A stretch of 64,000 nt of DNA from Pisolithus tinctorius (Eukaryota; Basidiomycota; Agaricomycetes; Boletales; Pisolithaceae), in assembly GCA_024663395.1 (NCBI GenBank), contig JANFAH010000020.1:1169131-1233130 (forward strand), in the 5' to 3' direction. The position numbers were made by a program, and so were the translations under genes. The notes below the pieces were generated by a model. It did not search any database, was not told the origin of the DNA, and saw nothing but the letters and a program-made list of their open reading frames with translations. Positions 53,647 to 64,000 of the stretch are shown here, one piece after another (positions within the stretch are counted from its first letter, which is position 1; the number at the start of each line of letters is the position of its first letter).

Positions 53647-56600
53647 CTAATGTCATCCGTACTCGCCCTAGAGTCATAGGATATGCGTTCGACTCACAGG
53701 CACGAAACCGAAACGTGTGCCAGCAGAGTAAAGAAAAATATCTTTCATTGTATGTACCCCACTGCTAGGACAGCTAGGTACCCCAGCAACCACATGAATA
53801 TGGATTCCCTTCTACCGTCTACTTGGTACATTCCAGTACTTCGGCTTCAATATCATGTGGAATATTGGTTTGAGAATATATGTCCTGGTTAGACCATTAG
53901 TTTGTGCCTTCATTTCATGTGGGATGGCTGCTCGCCTTATAAAGCGGTAGTACATGAACGACAGGTTTTGCGATATAGTCAAGTTTGAACGGGGTCTTCG
54001 CAAAAGGTGCAAGGACGTTGGATGCATGAGTAACAACAGGTGCTTCGACTTCGTCGTAGTACAAGCACCCAGCAAGTATGCCGAACTGGCGGTAAGGGTC
54101 CTGTTTTGCATCTGTGTCACTCAAAGGCGCGTAGCACGAGATAACCGCAAAGGCTGCGTCCTCTTCACCCTTCAAAACAAATAGCGCGAGTATCTGAGCA
54201 GCAATCTCCATGTTTCTGTGCGGCCCGGGGAGTTGAACCATGGCATGCGAGTTCCGTTTGACTGAGCTGCAGGCTGGAATATCACTCCTCCCAGCTGCAC
54301 TGTGTCACACCAGCGTATCACTATCAACGGCATCAGTCTTGAATTTTAAAGTTCACGTAAATTTACCTTCTTCTGATTGGGTGTGCGTGTATTCCATTGC
54401 CAGTGGTAGGAAAGTCTTGTGTACACGAGCCAGACGACCTCCCGTTCGCTGGTCTGTAAGAAGAATCTTCAATTCCGCAGAAGTTCCAGAAGCATGAGCA
54501 TCATTCAGCCGAGTTCCACGAAGTTTGGACTTAAATGCCTGTTGGAATGGGCTGCGAAGGTCCTTCATCTCTGCAGGTAGTCGCGGGCTATTCAACAGCA
54601 GTTGCAAGTTTGCTGCTCTGCACGCGTCATTGACAAATGTCAACTCCAGTTCACCTGAAGGATTCAAGGGGCATGACATGGTCAGTGATGAAACACGAGA
54701 ATCTGAGATGGGTGCTCACCAAAGCGCATATTTGTCTTGGTCCTCTGAAGCGTGTAGTTAAAACGCTCGAAAGCCCAGGTTCTCCATGAATGTACTGGCC
54801 CCAGTCCAACCAACAGTCTATCGAAATGGAGGCAAGCATGGTGAACAGGTTGTATCTTGGCTTCCTTATACAAGTCCAAAACACCCGACAAGTAGCTCTT
54901 GAAGTGATACACGTAACGGCCTATTAGTTCCTGCGAAGTAGACCGCAAGTTAGCGATGTAAATTGCAGTCACAAGATGCATGTAATTGTTGAGAATCCAC
55001 CGTTGCCTTCCCTGCGAGTGACCCCAAATACGAATCAATGTAATGACGAGGTGAATCATACCAACTGAACGCCACTGGTCAGCTGAAAGCTTTCTCTTTT
55101 CGAAGCCCAGTGATGATGGAGCAGGGAAAATGGATGAAGGAAGAACTAGCCGCTTTTGATCCCTCCATACTTCTTCAAGAACAGCCCGACCAAGTACAAC
55201 GGGAATTTCGCGATAGTCCACAGTGGTGTATTCAACTGGATGCTCCGGCAGGTTTCCTTGTGCGTCGGTAAGGCCATGTTCAATGCGCTGAGAATACTAT
55301 TACATGTGCTCGAACGCCGAAGACAAGGTTCTCACCCATTTGCCAATTAGGTCAACTAGCGCCATCTTGGTGAGCTGTTTTCCATGTCTCTTCGGGTCAG
55401 GTATTGATATGCCCAACTCGCAACAGAGCGCTCGAAGTGTTGGAACCCGCACACCATTGCCTATGCTCTTGACTGTCTTGGCAGTTTTCAGCCTAGATCT
55501 TGCATGTTCTAGCTCAGCTTCAGTCGGCACGTCATCTTGTGTCCGGGGTGGTCGTACGGTCTTTCCTGTTGTGTGCAAACTATCATCTGCATCATCCTCT
55601 GCCGCCTATGATTTCAGGGAAACCCTGTATGAGAATGCCTAACTGCGTCCGATACCGTAAACTCACCTGAAGTGACTGCAAGAACAACTTCGCCGTTTGT
55701 TGATTATCGTGGCTCTCCTGAAGCTAATAAAGTACTTTCCATCGGTTATGAAGACGTAGCGAAATATGGTGACTTACCCAATCTAATAGCGCTCGTGTTA
55801 GCATCACTGATGTACCAGCCCTCCTCAGGTCAAACTCGCGACATAGATGCCACAGCACAGACCTACGGCATTTTTTGGAGAGAGATTCTATGCATGCATC
55901 GCCTGTAAGTGTCTGAAGTATGGCCTTGAGGCCTTTCGAAAGTTCTGCGGCAGTCGGCTTCGGAGGTGGTTTCTCAGTGGGGGAATTAGTGCCATCACCA
56001 GCTGGAGCTGTGGGACTCAGGCCCCATATGTATCGAACATGCTGTTGAATGGCACGAAGGAAGAATGCATGCATGGAATCCAGTACTGTAAACCAAACAG
56101 GATCCCAGTAGGGCAGTCGAAGGAGCTCTGAGAATCGCACACCACAAGTCCTGGCAATTCGCTCTCGCTGCTCGCTTGAAGTTGCTGAAAGCCACTCCTC
56201 TGCATGTTTGCGGTGCTTTTCGGCAGAGCGTATGGGCCAAGACTCCACGTCGAGATTCTCGATCATATCTGCAGGTAAATAGCAGAAGGAGCAGAACAAC
56301 GTGGCTGCATGGCTGAGGAATCCCGCCACTTGACGTGCACCAAGAATGTCACATACTAGAGGGATCAGGGCAAGTAAAACAACCCTTCCGTGCCTATAGC
56401 GTGCCGTACGCGAAAAGAAGACACCAGGCTCCCAGAACTCCAGTAGTTCGTTTACAAGCGGGCGAAGGAAATTGTTGATCTGCTCGAGAGACGGCTTTTT
56501 CGGGCCGGGAATGACGCCACAGAGATACATATTCTCCGTGTTGTATCGGATGTCTGCGGGCAAGTTCAAGCATGCCATGTAGATTCCAGTCACGGAAGAT

Positions 56601-58417
56601 GTTCCTTTGGCAACCTTCATACCAAAAGGATTGAATCCATCAACAGCCAAAGAAAAACCAGGCGAAGCTTATCATCTTTGCGGAAAAAGGGCTTCCCGTC
56701 ACAACCCTGCATATTCCGGATGAAGTTGGCATCGAAGATGTCAGCGAATCGCCCGTTGTTGAAGTCGCCACCTGAGAGGTTGGACAGTGGAGCTTCCAGC
56801 GCTGACTCCAGCTCAGGATAAGATAGAATCCTTCCTAACCACCCTTTCAGCTCCTGGTATGCAAACTTCCGCACCGGACGGATAACCTGATTCCCGCATA
56901 TCGTCCTCTCTCGCTTCAACTTTGCAGAACAGGGATGGCTTGAAGGGAAATCGCGGAAAGTGCAGAAATCGGGGAAGTCAACGTCATCATAGAGTGCATA
57001 ACAGGACGGACAGCAAACATAGAGTCGTAGGTGAGGGTCAAGATCGAAGTTGTTTAAGATAGTGCGGTAGTCTCTTGGGAATTTCAGCAAGGACCTTCTA
57101 TCTTCGGGAGCTTGTACGTCGCTGATGACGTGGGACATCATAAAGCTCAGGCTGTCGGAGACGAACCTGCTTTGCACTTGGGATATTCCACAGAGGAGAT
57201 TCAAGCAAAGAATCAAGAAACTACCGGCTACAGCAGTGGGGTGGGACACTCCAATACTTCGAAAATAGACATCTTCCAATATACTCAGAAAACATAGCAA
57301 AAAGTGGTATTTTACTTACCAGTGTTGACAAAAACATAGGACTCCTTGTTGGGCGAATTGCACGAACTCTGCTCAAGTTCCTCGCTCTGTTCATCACCGT
57401 CACCCTGTACGGCCCCCTCACACCGCCCCACACCTTGGATCTGTCCCAAGTTCGCAATGAGGTCCCTCCTCAGAAAACTGTTCCAAGCAGCCTGCCGTAT
57501 GGCATCGACCCTGTGCAACTCATCTTCTACCATAACCAAAAGCTGCAGGCGAGCGGCCTCCAGAGAGGGGAATTGCTCAAGACGTCGTAGACTGACCAGG
57601 ACCGCGTACAGCGCACTCTCGTGAGCTAGTATGGCTACATTCTCGGGTGCAGTTGGGGAGAGTCGTCGATGACCCATGTTTGCGCCGGATGGGAGAGAAG
57701 ATAGAGTTGGTAAATGGCGCCAGGTTCTATGGGCCCACTCTCGGAGAAGATGAGATTCAGGTCATATGAGAAAGACACGATCTGCTGGGTGACCACAGAA
57801 CAGAGGTGCATGAGGTCGTGCAGCGCATTTTCCAGAGCGATGGTTTCATCCTTAAGGTGCAGCGGTGTGACGTGGTTGCGCTGGTCATCGAAGTCAGTCT
57901 CGAAGGTGGGTTGTTGATCCCTTCCATTTGATTCCGCATCCTTTGGATCACTGGAACTCTCCGTGGCACTATGCTCGATGGTGAGGACCGCATCCGCCTG
58001 AAGTTCGGCAGCAGGACTCGCGAGGTACTGGGCAGATTTGTCGAGTTTACAGTGGCGTGCATACATCGCTTTGGGGATCAATCGGCCACGAACATACTTC
58101 AATTGAGATTCGCACCAGGTTGTGCTTGATCCACAGCCTACAACATTGCAGGTGCATAACCGTGGGCGCTGGTGAGTCCTACCCCCCATGGTCGTTAAGA
58201 AAAAAGACAAAGATCTACCGAAGATTATCCGGGACGATCCGGAAGGAAACTTCTTTTAGTTCGGTCCTCAAGAGATACTTATGTATAACCAGAAGAATGC
58301 TTGCAAGTTGCGCACCTCGAGCCGTTCGCACTAATCACAGCGTCGGGACAGAGCACTATTAGTGCTTTGAGCTCATGAAGTTTTGTGTAAGAACAGTATT
58401 TAAGTTGTGAAAACTCC
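53647..58417 (-). mobile_element. CACTA/EnSpm (Tnp2, Plavaka-like) transposon in the palindrome spacer
   Basis: The 4.77 kb spacer between the IR-B arms is filled by a Tnp2-type transposase gene on the minus strand. A possible 5' terminus lies at about 58366: read on the minus strand it begins CACTAATAGTGCTCTG, inside a perfect AGCACTATTAGTGCT palindrome. I could not find the matching terminus near 53650-53900, so the element's limits and target duplication are undetermined. The spacer ends coincide with the loss of arm symmetry, not with proven transposon ends. Confidence 0.75.
53915..58189 (-). pseudogene. CACTA-type (Tnp2) transposase
   Basis: N-terminal exon from ATG 58189 (MGGRTHQRPRLCTCNVVGCG) with a Cys/His cluster probably binding zinc. 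A helical, acidic stretch leads to about 57312. The catalytic domain follows: VCCPSCYALYD (about 57000), VDGFNPFGMK (about 56640; first catalytic Asp by family), LPADIRYNTENMYLCGVIPG, CSFCYLPADMIENLDVESWP, and VLDSMHAFFLRAIQQHV (second acidic site). Later exons carry GVRVPTLRALCCELG (about 55430) and GPVHSWRTWAFERFNYTLQR (about 54770; family Glu). The typical C-terminus with DAKQDPYRQFGILAGCLYYD ends at 53915. Introns at 57321, 55781 and 54717 have GTAAGT/GTGAGC donors. One frameshift is seen, a T5 run near 56652 where T6 is needed before VDGF. This could be a real mutation or a homopolymer error; otherwise the gene looks complete. Confidence 0.82.
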
Positions 58418-58677
58418 GGTATAAATGCCCGGCATCTTGTCGACCGTATCGGACTACGAGCTCCAACAAGTTGTGAATCATCGCGAGTAGTGCGCGATCC
58501 GGAGTCGCCGAAAGCAGGAATGTCTTTCGATTGGACTGTCGTCACGAGTATCAATAATTACAAGCTAGGAGCGACGTCCCGTAGTAAATATCATTGTCAG
58601 GGCCCTTCGGCAGGTCAAGTATTAGAAGTTGACGATGCGCCATTGGCAGGTTACATGCTGCCAAAACGGGTGAGTGG

Positions 58678-59546
58678 TTATTCCTTGTCAACTGCTGAAA
58701 ATCCGCACTTATGTATCTCGTCAGCCATAACAATAACACCCGCCGCGATCTCCATGCATGCCTCAACATAGCTGACAGTGCCTTGCCCAAACATGTCCTT
58801 CATCACGATCATGAACATAAATCACAACACTGAAGAGAAAATACGTACGAGTCTCTCCCGCGAGATGACCTCGCCAGCCTCCAGAGCCCGAAGCCTATCA
58901 GTATCATCAGTAGGGGATCACGATGGTGCGTGGCGATGCTCACATATTCTTTTTCTCTTCGTCCACGGCTTTCGCCAGTTCAAGGCAATCACGAACAAAT
59001 CTAAGCTTGATCCCGTAACCAACGACCTCCTACAACAGGATTCAGCCGCGAAGGCACAAAGGCAACTATAGATGTAGCACACCGGCCGTACGCCATCTTG
59101 TATGGCCTTTCGAACGTCGGGACAGATGAACTCATTCTATAATCAGTGGTCAGTGGTCAGCAAACATCTCGAAGGTTTCTCATTGTTTCCTCACAGCATT
59201 TGCAAGGGGGTTGCCCTCTGCAGCACGAATGGGGGGCGGAAGGGCGGGGACACCAGCACGAGTACTGGCGACGTTGGGCAGACGAACTGGAGTTCTGGGT
59301 GTAGACGGCAGACTGGACAGGTCTAAGAAAGTTTGGTTAGGACCACGAGAACGCAGGTTATACGGTGCGTAGCGCCTGATGCCCTTGCGAGCCATACCGC
59401 GAGTGATAGGAGACATTGTGTAGTAGAGACGGAGAAGAGTGGTGAGGGTGGGGTCCATTTATACGAAGTATGCTCACGTGCTCACCTTTGTTCATTGCAG
59501 AGAAAGAGTCTTTGTGCAGGTGAACTTCGGCTAGGCAAGATGCCAT
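58678..59546 (-). CDS. Gene B, right-arm copy, intact; unknown function (~190 aa)
   Basis: The first exon is either 59458 onward (MDPTLTTLLRLYYTMSPITR) or begins at 59546 (MASCLAEVHLHKDSFSAMNK) and splices into the same frame. The common part reads YNLRSRGPNQTFLDLSSLPS with Pro/Thr/Arg-rich sequence to NPLANA. Four short exons follow: NEFICPDVRKAIQDGVRP; EVIGYGIKLRFVRDCLELAK with AVDEEKKNM; LRALEAGEVISRERL; and DMFGQGTVSYVEACMEIAAG with VIVMADEIHKCGFSAVDKE, then TAA at 58680-58678. Donors are GTGAGG, GTGTGC, GTGAGC and GTACGT, and all phases agree. The basic N-terminus and helical C-terminus resemble no family I know. Two further copies (33.5 kb and 52.5 kb) show it is a repeated module, always near gene A or ORF D. 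Confidence 0.6.
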
Positions 59547-59877
59547 CGTGCCGATGACCCCAGAGCGGAGCCCAGTTGGGTACCACGCGTTCTTGATGGC
59601 GGTACTGGCACCGAAGCTGGTTGGCGGCGCAAGCCTATACTCTACGGGTAAAAAACATGAGCTCTAGAGCTCACTTCGGTGCGGACGTTGTGATAGAGTT
59701 GCTTCCTCTCCGTCTTCTCGAAGAGGCAGAGCGTTTGTACAACGTCACTCTGTCGTCGTTCGGAATTCCTTATCCTAGAATAATGTAGTTGTAAGTAAAA
59801 ACAACTCGAAATCGAACGAAAGTCGTCGAACTCAAAACACAGCTCGATGGGTTGCCGCACATCGTTTTGCCCCCACC

Positions 59878-60147
59878 ATGAATCTTCCTCGAGTTGCTTT
59901 GATTACCCGGATACGATGGCTTCGGAAGCAGAACCCGGTCGAAAAGAAAGAAAACGGATACACATCATTGACATGTGGCATGTTTTCCTTTGACAACGTG
60001 CCTCTCAAAGGGACTTATTCAATTTTGTCGTTCATCGTCGTACATCATGGAAGAAATGTAACCGTAAGCTCAACGCCATGGAATCTAAATGAAATGTTGA
60101 TCTCTCGAGCCCGACGAATCGATATATGTTGCTTCGACTCGATGTGA
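59878..60147 (+). CDS. ORF D, 89 aa, unknown, repeated
   Basis: Open from MNLPRVALITRIRWLRKQNP to RRIDICCFDSM-stop. It lies on the strand opposite to genes A and B, between them, and is present identically in the left arm (52192-51923). A much older, CpG-stripped relative sits at 26170-26345, where the nucleotide match is clear but the frame is lost. Its spread at different ages shows a repeat family; whether the ORF is ever translated is unknown. It has basic and hydrophobic patches, no signal peptide and no known domain. Confidence 0.35.
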   Translation: MNLPRVALITRIRWLRKQNPVEKKENGYTSLTCGMFSFDNVPLKGTYSILSFIVVHHGRNVTVSSTPWNLNEMLISRARRIDICCFDSM

Positions 60148-60490
60148 GCGTTGTGGCCCACGGCCGGACGCTTTATCGCTTTTTAATAACACGCACGTCG
60201 GAGACCTCACGGTTGCAACTCGTCTGTTTCACGGATCGTCACGATGGCACAGCCGTAAACAAGGTACCTGCCGTCGGAGACAGTGCTATCTTCTAGTTCA
60301 CAGTTTTACATTTCTCGCACAATACAATTCATTTAAGAGAAAAGGAAAAAAAGTTTCCACAGCACTAGCTGAATGTGTTGGCTGAAGGGACAGGCTATGA
60401 CGACATTAGTATTTCAGGATCATGGAAATATGATCTACATGTGCATTGGCAGCGGCGCAAGAGTCGAAAGTTTATACCACCAGGTTCCAT

Positions 60491-63400
60491 TCAAGAGAAC
60501 ATGCGTCCGTGGACGACCCGACGGTCGGAAAGATTGTATTTCTCTGCGATTCTGTCGAGGCAACAGGTTCAGTCAGGTGCTCTGCACAATCAAGCGAGCG
60601 TACTTACTTCGCATGCTGCGATGGTATTGCGAGAGTATCAGATTGGTTTGTTGCCTGCAGTTGCTCCCTCACGAATGCGTTCTGAGCCCCATACCAGTTA
60701 CGAGAGTAGAAATCAATAGGTAGCCCTTTCACTGGAGGTGCCTTGCTCTCATTTAAACTAGCCGTCCTAAAGTGTGGCCAGGCACCAGCTGTTGTCTGCC
60801 ATTTACCATTGTATCGGAGGCGCAGGTGGAGGGAATCCAGCATTCGTAGCCAAGCAGTGACTTGTTTAGAGCGCCAGTCCTTCTCCAGGATGTAGTACGT
60901 CGCCTCGCCCCGGTGACCTTCGTGGTCAGATTCATCAGAACTCATGCCATCTTGGCCAAGCGATTCCACTATAGCGACTGCACGATCTTTGATTTCCCCG
61001 TATTCATAGGCAGTCTGCAGACACGGCCGTAGAGCTTCAACAGTCTTAGATATGCGAAAACATGTGTAGGTAGTTAGTAGCTTACCTCGTGCTTTCTTTG
61101 ACGACGACGATTTCGAGCTTTACGTTCCGTTTTATCCTCGTCATCCAGTTCTTTGACCTTGTACCGCGTTCTTAATGTCATTACATGAGTCAACCACGCC
61201 TTCGCAACGTATTCCAGTGTATGGTTTTCTCCTTGGCGACCTCGGTGACGTTTCAGATACTCTTGGGCGAAGACAAGCGCAGCAGATTTGTTCCACTCAG
61301 AGCGTGGCAAACCTTCCAGGTCTATGCGAAAATCTTCGACTGTGCAGCATGGCCCACTCTTGGGATCCCATGCACTGATGTCCCTCCGACCGACGGACCG
61401 TGGCAGATCTTCGTGGTCTTCTATGCCCAAAAGCTCTTGCCCGAGCTCCCGAACAGATTTCTAGACGCGGAATTTGTCAGCGTTCTGGGGTACATGTGTG
61501 TCTGGCTCGTCTACCTTGAATTCATTGTAACTTGGTGCTCGGGGTTTCGGGAGTTTCTTTATCTTCTTAGAGGTAGACTTACTCGTTTGTGATGGGCTTG
61601 TCCCGGCGCCATTCTCAGCGGATTGATTCGTCAGACCTGGAAGTGCCTTCTCTAACGCGACGGCGACAGAAGACTCGACGATCTTCCCAAGTTCCTGCCA
61701 AATGTTTGCTCGAATCTTACTCTCGATGCTGTCCTGGAGGTCTTGTAACTCGCGTATCCTCGCAGGGCTGGTATTCTAAGTTTATTGATACGTGAGAATG
61801 ACAGCAATTGGAACACAAGGTAACGAGCTACCATTGACTGTGGCTGGGGACGCTGATTGGTTTTGTCATTACACTCTGCCTGACAGCCTGTCTTTCGACC
61901 AGGAGTAGATCCTCCAGATGGTCGAGGAGGTGGTTGAGGAACCAGCGGAGGGGCGTAAAAAAACCGTCCTCGAGAGGCTGAGAAAAAGTAAGAGGATCAG
62001 GGCCTGGAGCCTATGAGGGCTTGTAAGCCACAGATCGAGCGACCCACAGGAAAACAAACTTTGGATTTCCCTTTCACACTAGCGACATCTTCAACTCGAC
62101 CGCGTTTTGGTCTAACGGTGGCAACCTGCAAGGCCCATTAGCTATCGGTGTGTGGACTTAGACCAGTGCAAACCGTCATTGTATTGTTGACATCTCTTGC
62201 ACGCACGGATTTGGAGGGTCCCGCGTGAACGCCAACAGCCTACGAAGTAGTCCTTGTTCAGAAAGGCCAGAAACACCAAATTCGGTACGTACCTTATTTT
62301 TACTCTTCACAGCAAACTCTGATTGCTCCCCACCCTGTTCTGGCACACTTGATGTCTATGAAAAATCCGAATTCGGTATGGGATATCAATCTGCGCCCAA
62401 GATCCAAGCTTACTTCGACATCCATCAACTGAAAGGTATTTCCAAGCATATCGTCGTCACTCATACCACCATCGCCTTCCTCAGTAGTGTCTGAGTCCGA
62501 GTCCGAGTCTGAGCCCGAGCCCGAGCCCGAGTTTGAGTCCTTGACGGCTCCTGCGAGCACGGATTTAGAGGGTCCCGCGTGGACGTCAACAGCCTACGAA
62601 GCGATTCACGTCCAGAAACGCCAGAAATGCCAAACTCAGTACGTACCTTATTTTTCCCCTTCATAGCAATCAGATCTCCTACCCCCGAGTTTGAGTCCTT
62701 CACGACTCGTGCGAGCACGGATTTAGAGGGTCCCGTACGGACGTCAACAGCCTACGAAAAGATTTACGTCCAGAAAGGGCAGAAACACCAAACGCAGTAC
62801 GTGCCCTGTTTTTCCCCTTCACAGCGGTCAGATCTCCTGCTTCATAATGCTCCCCACCCTGTTCTGGCACGCTTGATGACTATGAAAAATCCGAATTTAG
62901 TGTAGGATATCAGACTTGCGCCCAAGATCTAAGCTTACCTCGACGTCCATCAACTGAAAGGTATTTCCAGGCATACCGTCGTCATTCATACCACCATCAT
63001 CTTCCGAGCCAATGTCCGAGCGAGAGTCTGAGCCTGAGTCTCCTTCATCCTCTTGTTCCTCGCCTTCGCCGGGTCCAACTCCAATGCTGTCACCAACAGC
63101 GGGATCGAACTCCTCGGTAGCCTGGTCGTCAGTGGTACGAATGTTGACGTTAGAAAAAGCTTCCTCCCCGTCTTCCCCGCCCTCGCTGGAGGTAGCTCCG
63201 CAAGAGACTTCCCTGTCGTCGTCGTCGCCGTCGTCGTCTCTCTCTCCCTCCCCATCAGCTTGGTCATCAGTACCAGGAATAGATCCCTTCATTGACTCAG
63301 TTCTAGGGGGATCCTGCATGTCATCCGTGGCCTCGTTAGTGTTACTTGCTCCAGATCCAGAAGGTGCAGGCGCCTCCTGAACATCTCCAATGTCTCCCTC

Positions 63401-64000
63401 CAGGTCCACGTCAGCAGTAGGCTCAGCTGCCAGGGGGTGGGTTGCTCTCGTTCTAGGTCCACCTCCCTTCTGCGTTTTCTGACCCGAAAAAAATCGGGAC
63501 GTAATGTAGGAACATCTTCAGATTTGTCATGGTCGCGTCGTCTTCACTGCCTTTCTCGTCTTCCTCTCGGCCCCTTTTTCTTCCTGTAACCTATAGGAAT
63601 ACTCGGTACGCTTGAAAACACTAGACAAAAAAAAAATCACCTTCAAATTATCCCCTCGCGACGTTCATGCTGCGGTGCATTGGTATCTGCTGTGTTTGAA
63701 GCCGTCTGACGCACACAAAATCAAGCGTAAGTCTAATGCCAGAGACGACAATTAACGACGTACATTTTCTCCGAGTGCACCACGCGTTATCTTGTTAAAA
63801 AACCCCACCAATGCGCCTGCAGATGAAGAAAGAAAGCGCTTCGTCGGTGACATTGGGGGTGTGGGTTCTTCCGCGACGGTATCCTCGATGGGTTTAGCAT
63901 TCGTGTCTGATGCATCCTGTTAAGACGAATGTCATGTGCTGGTTAGTAATTACAAACAGAGTTATAAAACGAACCTTGTCATGACTAGAGGCTCGAGGAT
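60491..64000 (-). CDS. Gene A, right-arm copy, open as far as visible; 5' end beyond window
   Basis: Mirror of 48013-51580. The first exon (27 codons) lies mostly outside the window; the rest is present. At every site where the left copy is frameshifted, this copy reads through. For example it has SVRELGQELLGIEDHEDLPR, ISAWDPKSGPCCTVEDF and TVEALRPCLQTAYEYGEIKD in continuous frame. The final exons encode DGMSSDESDHEGHRGEATYY and, after a 56-nt intron, KIAEKYNLSDRRVVHGRMFS, then TGA at 60493-60491. Architecture: basic start, long acidic Asp/Glu/Ser/Gly region, repeated exon modules, Pro-rich linker, then a helical folded half. Function unknown. The family is multicopy in mushroom genomes, so it may belong to a mobile element. 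Confidence 0.65.

Larger units (their letters stand above)
58418..64000 (-). repeat. Giant inverted repeat IR-B, right arm (runs off window)
   Basis: Mirror of 48068-53646. Genes A and B here read through without the indels seen in the left arm. The repeat is still continuing at base 64000. Confidence 0.95.

Noticed and set aside
53750..53775. CACTG...CTAGG as the left terminus of the CACTA element
   Set aside because: It does not match the CACTAATAGTGCTCTG candidate terminus on the other side beyond a few bases.
60373..60723. Two overlapping plus-strand ORFs in the right arm and their mirrors at 51347-51697
   Set aside because: They are antisense to the last exons and 3' UTR of gene A.

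Overview
This window reads as nuclear DNA from a mushroom-forming basidiomycete (Agaricomycetes). Genes carry many short introns of about 49-65 nt with GTAAGT/GTGAGT-type donors. The gene families are those typical of such genomes: F-box/LRR, RING, WD40 with a C-terminal membrane helix, CACTA/Tnp2 transposases and chromodomain Ty3/Gypsy elements. Most of the window is accessory, repeat-rich sequence.

Layout. (1) 1-23425: an old plus-strand Ty3/Gypsy element whose gag-pro-pol frame is broken mostly by TGA codons. It has been hit twice. A 5.7 kb cut-and-paste transposon (4151-9877; 40-nt imperfect TIRs, 8-bp duplication CACAGAAC) sits in its protease and carries an apparently intact four-exon, 1579-codon gene that I assign to the P-element superfamily. 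A 10 kb chromodomain LTR retrotransposon (10832-20808, minus strand, 5-bp duplication CATGT) sits in its reverse transcriptase. That inner element has gag and pol joined by a predicted -1 slippery site, and carries two extra ORFs on the opposite strand. (2) 23426-28255: a block in which I could find essentially no CpG dinucleotide, with decayed mitochondrial Hsp70 and other fragments. (3) 28460-30700: degenerate ~300-bp repeats in opposing orientations. (4) 31.8-48 kb: the most host-like stretch, with a small two-exon gene, a WD40 membrane protein, several hypothetical genes, a RING protein, a broken F-box/LRR gene and a plasma-membrane H+-ATPase pseudogene. It is bracketed by a 1.44 kb inverted duplication (33916-35361 / 44841-46278). 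(5) 48068-64000: a very large inverted repeat (arms ~5.58 kb, 4.77 kb spacer). Each arm carries the same two multi-exon genes of unknown function, here called A and B; the spacer holds a CACTA/Tnp2 (Plavaka-like) transposase gene. The window ends inside the right arm. Right-arm copies of A and B read through cleanly, while left-arm copies carry several 1-2 bp indels.

Two themes connect the regions. First, nearly every in-frame stop in the retroelements is a TGA where the protein family expects arginine (CGA), so decay looks like CpG-to-TpG deamination without a general C-to-T process. Second, several unknown ORFs (gene B, ORF D, the 145-aa ORF) occur as repeated modules on inverted segments, suggesting they belong to mobile or segmentally duplicated units rather than to unique host loci. 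Everything here was read by eye; repeat boundaries and splice sites are predictions.
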